DNA of 64,000 nt from HKCCE3408 sp039191215 (GTDB lineage: Bacteria; Pseudomonadota; Alphaproteobacteria; Rhodobacterales; Rhodobacteraceae): NCBI GenBank assembly GCA_039191215.1, contig JBCCXT010000014.1:1-64000 (forward strand), read 5' to 3'. The position numbers and the translations under genes are program-made. Positions 60,351-64,000 of this stretch are shown in pieces (positions within the stretch are counted from its first letter, which is position 1; every line of letters starts with the position of its first letter). Under the pieces are notes generated by a model. The model was not told the origin of the DNA. It did not search any database and saw nothing but the letters and a program-made list of their open reading frames with translations.

Positions 60351-61802
60351 TTAGCGGCTGACGGCCAGAAGTGCCGGGACATCCAGCGATGCCTCCAAAT
60401 GATCGGCCAGATCATCCAGCGTCTGCTCGACCGCGGCGTCATAGCTAAAGTCAACCGATGCCACTCCCAACCGCTCCAGCCAGGCTGCCCGAAAGCCATC
60501 ATCGCTAAACATTCCGTGCAAATAGCTGCCCGAGATCCGGCCATCGGGTGAAATTGCGCCCTCATCGCGGCCATCGATGCGCGAGAAGGGACGACAACAA
60601 TCTGGCCCGGTCGTTTGGCCCAGATGGATCTCATAGCCGCGAAACGGCACGTCAAGGAGTGCGTGCTGGGCGTGGACTTCTTTCAGCGTTTTGTCCCCGC
60701 CGAGAACCGTGTCGACCTGCAACAGGCCCAAACCGTCGCTGGCCCCGCTCCGGCCTTCGATCCCGGTTGGATCGGCGACGCTGCGCCCTAGCATCTGATA
60801 GCCGCCGCATATCCCCAGGACGTGCCCGCCGCGCCGGTAATGCGCCAAAATATCGGTGTCCCAGCCCTGGGCACGCAGAAAGGCAAGATCGCCGAGTGTC
60901 GATTTTGACCCCGGAATGATGACCAGGTCGGTATCGGCCGGCAGGCTTTGGCCTTCCCGCAGCATCGTCACGCGCAGGCCGGGCATTTGGCTGAGCGGAT
61001 CGATGTCGTCAAAATTTGCAATGCGCGCCAGTTGCAAGCAGACGATGTGGACATCGCCCTTGCCTAGGCTTGGGGCGATGTCTTGGGCATCTTCAGCGGG
61101 CAACCGCCAGGCATCCGCAAACCAGGGCACCACGCCGAAACCCGGCCATCCGGTCCGCGCTATGATGAAATCGTAGCCGTCGTCAAAAAGCCTTGGATCG
61201 CCGCGAAACTTGTTGATCAGAAAGCCCTTGATATGGGCGGCGTCATTTGGACCGAGCACCGACTGCGTGCCGACGAGCTGCGCGATAACCCCGCCGCGAT
61301 CGATATCGCCGCACAGGATCACTGGTACCTGGGCGGCCTCGGCAAAGCCCATATTGGCGATGTCACCAGCACGCAGATTGATCTCTGCCGGGCTGCCGGC
61401 GCCCTCAACTATCACCAGATCATGTTCTGCTTTGAGCCGCGCAAAGCTTTCCAGCACAGCGCCCAGCAATTTCGGTTTGAGCTTGGGGTAATCGCGCGCA
61501 GCCGTTTCCGCCAGACGCTTGCCCTGAACGACGACCTGAGCGCCCGTCTCTGATTGCGGCTTCAAGAGAACCGGATTCATATCCACGCGCGGCGCCAGGC
61601 CGCAGGCGCGGGCTTGCAGCGCTTGCGCACGCCCGATCTCACCGCCCTCTGCCGTGACGGCGGCGTTGTTGGACATGTTTTGCGGCTTGAACGGGGCAAC
61701 TGACAGCCCACACCGCCGCGCCGCCCGGCAGAGGCCTGCCACCAAAATCGACTTGCCGACATTAGAGCCGGCGCCTTGCAGCATCAGCGCTTTGCCCATC
61801 AC
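60351..61802 (-). CDS. cobQ: Cobyric acid synthase
   Basis: A 483-residue CobQ. The N-terminal ATP-binding domain has LMLQGAGSNVGKSILVAGLCR, PFKPQNMSNN and GAGSPAEINLRAGDIANMG. The C-terminal glutamine amidotransferase domain has catalytic Cys in LGICGGYQMLGR and the late His in SYLHGMF. It amidates four side chains of adenosylcobyrinic diamide. No other cob genes are in the window. The start is GTG or the adjoining ATG. No cobalamin riboswitch was recognised upstream. Confidence 0.96.
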   Translation of the reverse strand: MMGKALMLQGAGSNVGKSILVAGLCRAARRCGLSVAPFKPQNMSNNAAVTAEGGEIGRAQALQARACGLAPRVDMNPVLLKPQSETGAQVVVQGKRLAETAARDYPKLKPKLLGAVLESFARLKAEHDLVIVEGAGSPAEINLRAGDIANMGFAEAAQVPVILCGDIDRGGVIAQLVGTQSVLGPNDAAHIKGFLINKFRGDPRLFDDGYDFIIARTGWPGFGVVPWFADAWRLPAEDAQDIAPSLGKGDVHIVCLQLARIANFDDIDPLSQMPGLRVTMLREGQSLPADTDLVIIPGSKSTLGDLAFLRAQGWDTDILAHYRRGGHVLGICGGYQMLGRSVADPTGIEGRSGASDGLGLLQVDTVLGGDKTLKEVHAQHALLDVPFRGYEIHLGQTTGPDCCRPFSRIDGRDEGAISPDGRISGSYLHGMFSDDGFRAAWLERLGVASVDFSYDAAVEQTLDDLADHLEASLDVPALLAVSR

Positions 61803-61983
61803 TTAAAACTCTGCGCCCCTACAGCTCGACGATTTTTCCTGTGCGGCGGCGGTACGCGCGATGGTAAAACCGTGTTTCTTGGCCCGCTCTATCGCCATCT
61901 TGTCACGCAAGCCTTCGTTTTGGCGCCCCACACGGAGCAGTGCAAACTGATTTCCTCAATCCTTGCGCCTGACTGCGTCCGTG

Positions 61984-63165
61984 TTACGAACGTTCCAGCG
62001 CGATGGCTGTGCCCTCACCGCCACCGATGCAGATCGCAGCGACACCGCGTTTTAAACCGCGCGTCTCAAGCGCATTGAGAAGCGTCACCATAATCCGGGC
62101 GCCGGAAGCCCCGATCGGGTGGCCGAGCGCGCAGGCGCCGCCATTCACATTCACCTTGTCCTGGTCGATCCCAAGCTTGTGCATGAAGGCCATGGGCACC
62201 ACGGCAAAGGCCTCATTCACTTCCCAAAGATCGACATCGTCGATGCTCCAGCCAATCTGGGTGAGGAGCTTTTCAGCCGCCGGGACAGGCGCTGTCGTGA
62301 ACCAGCCCGGCTCCTGCGCGTGGCTGGCATGGCCGAGGATCCGGGCGCGGATCGGCCAGCCTTCGGCTTCAGCGACGCTTTCCTGCGCCAGGACCAAGGC
62401 CGCGGCGCCGTCGGAAATCGAGGAGCTATTGGCGGGTGTGACGGTGCCGTCCTTACGGAAGGCCGGTTTGAGCTGCGGGATCTTTTCTGGCCGCGCTTGG
62501 CCGGGTTGCTCGTCTTCGGTGACCAGGACATCCCCTTTGCGTGTCGGCACGGTCACGCTTGCCACTTCGTTGTTGAACGCGCCGCCTTTCTGCGCGTCCA
62601 GCGCACGGCTGAGCGAGGATAAGGCATAAGCATCCTGCGCCTCGCGGGTGAACTGAAACGCTTCCGCGCAATCCTCCGCGAATGTGCCCATCAGGCGGCC
62701 CTTGTCATAGGCGTCCTCTAGCCCATCTAGGAACATGTGATCGATGACGTCGCTGTGGCCCAGCCGCGCCCCGCCGCGCATCGCCGGCATGAGGTAAGGC
62801 GCGTTTGTCATGCTCTCCATCCCGCCCGCCACGATTACATCGGCCTGACCAAGCGCCAGCGCATCATGCGCCATCATCGCCGCCTTCATGCCTGAGCCGC
62901 ACATTTTGTTGAGCGTTGTTGCGGGCACGTTTTGGCCCAATCCGGCGGCAAAGCCGGACTGTCGTGCCGGTGCCTGCCCCTGACCTGCCGGCAAGACACA
63001 GCCCATCAAAAGCTCATCGACCTTATCGGCGGCCACGCCTGCGCCATCCAAGGCCGCGCGAATCGCCGCCCCGCCAAGTTCTGCGGCCGGCACACCGGAA
63101 AAAGCGCCCTGAAAGCCGCCCATCGGCGTCCGAGCCGCACCTGTAATGACGACATTTCCGCCCAT
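61984..63165 (-). CDS. Acetyl-CoA acetyltransferase (thiolase)
   Basis: A 393-residue thiolase. Acylated Cys is in LNKMCGSGMKAAM, base His in GGACALGHPIGASGAR and second Cys in AICIGGGEGTAIAL. It condenses two acetyl-CoA or splits acetoacetyl-CoA, in polyhydroxybutyrate, ketone or fatty-acid metabolism. No phaB or other pathway partner is adjacent, so the direction of flux is open. The gap of about 180 bases to cobQ holds only a weak 31-codon open frame. Confidence 0.94.
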   Translation of the reverse strand: MGGNVVITGAARTPMGGFQGAFSGVPAAELGGAAIRAALDGAGVAADKVDELLMGCVLPAGQGQAPARQSGFAAGLGQNVPATTLNKMCGSGMKAAMMAHDALALGQADVIVAGGMESMTNAPYLMPAMRGGARLGHSDVIDHMFLDGLEDAYDKGRLMGTFAEDCAEAFQFTREAQDAYALSSLSRALDAQKGGAFNNEVASVTVPTRKGDVLVTEDEQPGQARPEKIPQLKPAFRKDGTVTPANSSSISDGAAALVLAQESVAEAEGWPIRARILGHASHAQEPGWFTTAPVPAAEKLLTQIGWSIDDVDLWEVNEAFAVVPMAFMHKLGIDQDKVNVNGGACALGHPIGASGARIMVTLLNALETRGLKRGVAAICIGGGEGTAIALERS

Positions 63166-63255
63166 TTGAACTCTCCCTTACCCGTCTGCACCCATGGATA
63201 CGCTTTGATAATCCATTCGGTCTAGCCTGCGCGCGAGGCCGAAGGGAAGAACACG

Positions 63256-63603
63256 ATGAAACTGACTTACAAAACTGATGGACCCGTGGACGTCATCGTC
63301 GTCGAAGCAGATCGCATTGATTCAGCATCAGCGGTTGCATTCAAGGATGCGTTTCAGACAGAAACGCAGTCTGGCCAACGTGATGTGGTGCTTGACCTGG
63401 GGCAGGTCGCATTCCTTGATTCGAGTGGTCTGGGCGCGGTTGTGGGCGCCCAGAAAATTCTGGGCAAGTCGCGCAACCTGGAATTGGCAAATCTGCATGA
63501 CGCGGTTGCCAAGGTTATGACGCTGACACGGATGGATACGGTGTTCCGGATCCACAAAGACATCGCTGAAGCCAACGCATCGCACGGATCGTCAGCGGCT
63601 TAA
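63256..63603 (+). CDS. STAS-domain anti-sigma factor antagonist (RsbV-like)
   Basis: A 115-residue single STAS domain. The region around the expected phospho-serine reads VAFLDSSGLGAVVGAQ, keeping the DSSGLG core. It would be phosphorylated and inactivated by the kinase encoded just downstream, and active when dephosphorylated. The sigma factor or other target is not in the window. Confidence 0.92.
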   Translation: MKLTYKTDGPVDVIVVEADRIDSASAVAFKDAFQTETQSGQRDVVLDLGQVAFLDSSGLGAVVGAQKILGKSRNLELANLHDAVAKVMTLTRMDTVFRIHKDIAEANASHGSSAA

Positions 63604-63606
63604 GCG

Positions 63607-64000
63607 GTGGTGGACGCCCCAGTGCCTGAACCCAAATCCAAATCGCAATTCGAACGCACGCTCCGGCCGGACCCTTTAGAAGTTCGCGCCACACTTGTCG
63701 CGCTTCGGCAAGAGCTTAGCCCGTCGGTCGATGACGATAGCATCGACACAATCGAGCTGATCTGCGCTGAGATTCTCAACAACGTGGTCGAACACGCCTT
63801 TGCCGATCCAATGCCCGATGACGGCACGATCCGTGTGCGCACCGATATGCGCGACGGCGCGTTGACCTTCAACGTTGTCGATAACGGCCACCCGATGCCG
63901 GGAGGCGAGCCGCCAAATCCCGATGCGCCTGAGGTCGATAATGTTGCGCAGGAAGCATTGCCGGAAGGTGGCTTTGGCTGGAACCTGATTCACCACCTCT
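63607..64000 (+). CDS. RsbW-like anti-sigma serine kinase, truncated by window end
   Basis: The first 131 codons of a HATPase_c_2 protein. It reads TLRPDPLEVRATLVALRQEL, then the N box ICAEILNNVVEHAF and the ATP-lid region NVVDNGHPMPGG, reaching GGFGWNLIHHL at the edge. Its GTG start (63607, or the next GTG) lies three bases after the STAS stop, indicating translational coupling. It should phosphorylate the STAS partner and bind a sigma factor or output protein. The 3' end is outside the window. Confidence 0.88.
   Translation, partial: MVDAPVPEPKSKSQFERTLRPDPLEVRATLVALRQELSPSVDDDSIDTIELICAEILNNVVEHAFADPMPDDGTIRVRTDMRDGALTFNVVDNGHPMPGGEPPNPDAPEVDNVAQEALPEGGFGWNLIHHL

Noticed and set aside
61803..61898. 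31-codon minus-strand frame (MAIERAKKHGFTIARTAA...) ending directly at the cobQ start
   Set aside because: Protein-like and possibly coupled to cobQ, but too short, with no clear ribosome site or recognised family. It may be a relic of a longer gene.
61803..61983. Possible cobalamin riboswitch upstream of cobQ
   Set aside because: No B12-box-like segment (GCCACTG) or the usual long structured leader is visible in the 180 bases available.

Overview
The window reads as chromosomal DNA of a GC-rich alphaproteobacterium of the Rhodobacterales (Roseobacter/Rhodobacter group). The evidence is the gene set and gene order: an RpoE/ChrR singlet-oxygen locus, the rsmB-heparinase-purH-lspA-DUF3035-M16-M16 string, rbfA/truB/rpsO/pnp, a 41-residue cysteine-poor bL36, DinB with an N-terminal zinc-ribbon-like segment, and a LivKHMGF cluster with acyl-CoA ligases. 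Apart from a decayed IS5-type transposase fragment at the left edge there are no phages, CRISPR arrays or intact mobile elements. No complete new defence or conflict system is visible, so the points of interest lie in unusual versions of known systems and in non-coding structure.

Layout. 0-7 kb: transposase scar, a membrane protein, NfeD/SPFH pair, dinB, an N-formylglutamate amidohydrolase-like gene, tRNA-Val(GAC), rpmJ, and a caspase-fold protein with no cysteine. 7-17 kb: a branched-chain/aromatic-acid type ABC importer (livF, livK, livM, livH, livG) bracketed by a PaaK-like ligase and a FadD-like ligase, with two opposite-strand genes (a SHOCT-like membrane protein and a papain-like peptidase) set between its members. 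17-20 kb: hybrid PAS histidine kinase plus OmpR-type regulator. 20-24 kb: a stand-alone molybdopterin formate dehydrogenase alpha subunit, a histidine phosphatase and a DUF3775 gene.

24-29.5 kb is the RpoE-ChrR locus. An FAD amine oxidase, DUF1365, MFS carrier and SDR form a tightly coupled operon divergent from rpoE-chrR. A full match to the RpoE promoter (TGATCC-N18-TAAG) precedes rpoE, and a weaker mirror candidate faces the operon. The ChrR homologue has serines at both cysteine zinc-ligand positions of its anti-sigma domain. 30-36.5 kb: RluA-type synthase, a kinase-like protein with a ligase-like C-terminal part, aldehyde dehydrogenase, 1-Cys peroxiredoxin, L,D-transpeptidase, aquaporin and a diguanylate cyclase.

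36.5-46.5 kb holds the translation/RNA-decay block rbfA-DUF2233-truB-DUF1643 ... rpsO ... pnp, split by plus-strand genes (a BCCT transporter, small membrane proteins, an RTX-like module). 46.5-63 kb: dapB, DUF1674, rsmB, heparinase, purH, lspA, DUF3035, GNAT, two M16 genes, mutL, rmuC, cobQ and thiolase. The right edge enters an RsbV/RsbW-like partner-switching pair, cut by the window end.

A roughly 50-base two-stem-loop repeat occurs three times, with a fourth divergent candidate. Each copy lies about 23-26 bases after a stop codon in the orientation of that gene. Its central stem is kept although its sequence differs, so I rate it the most promising undescribed element here. All calls come from reading the sequence; no database search was run.
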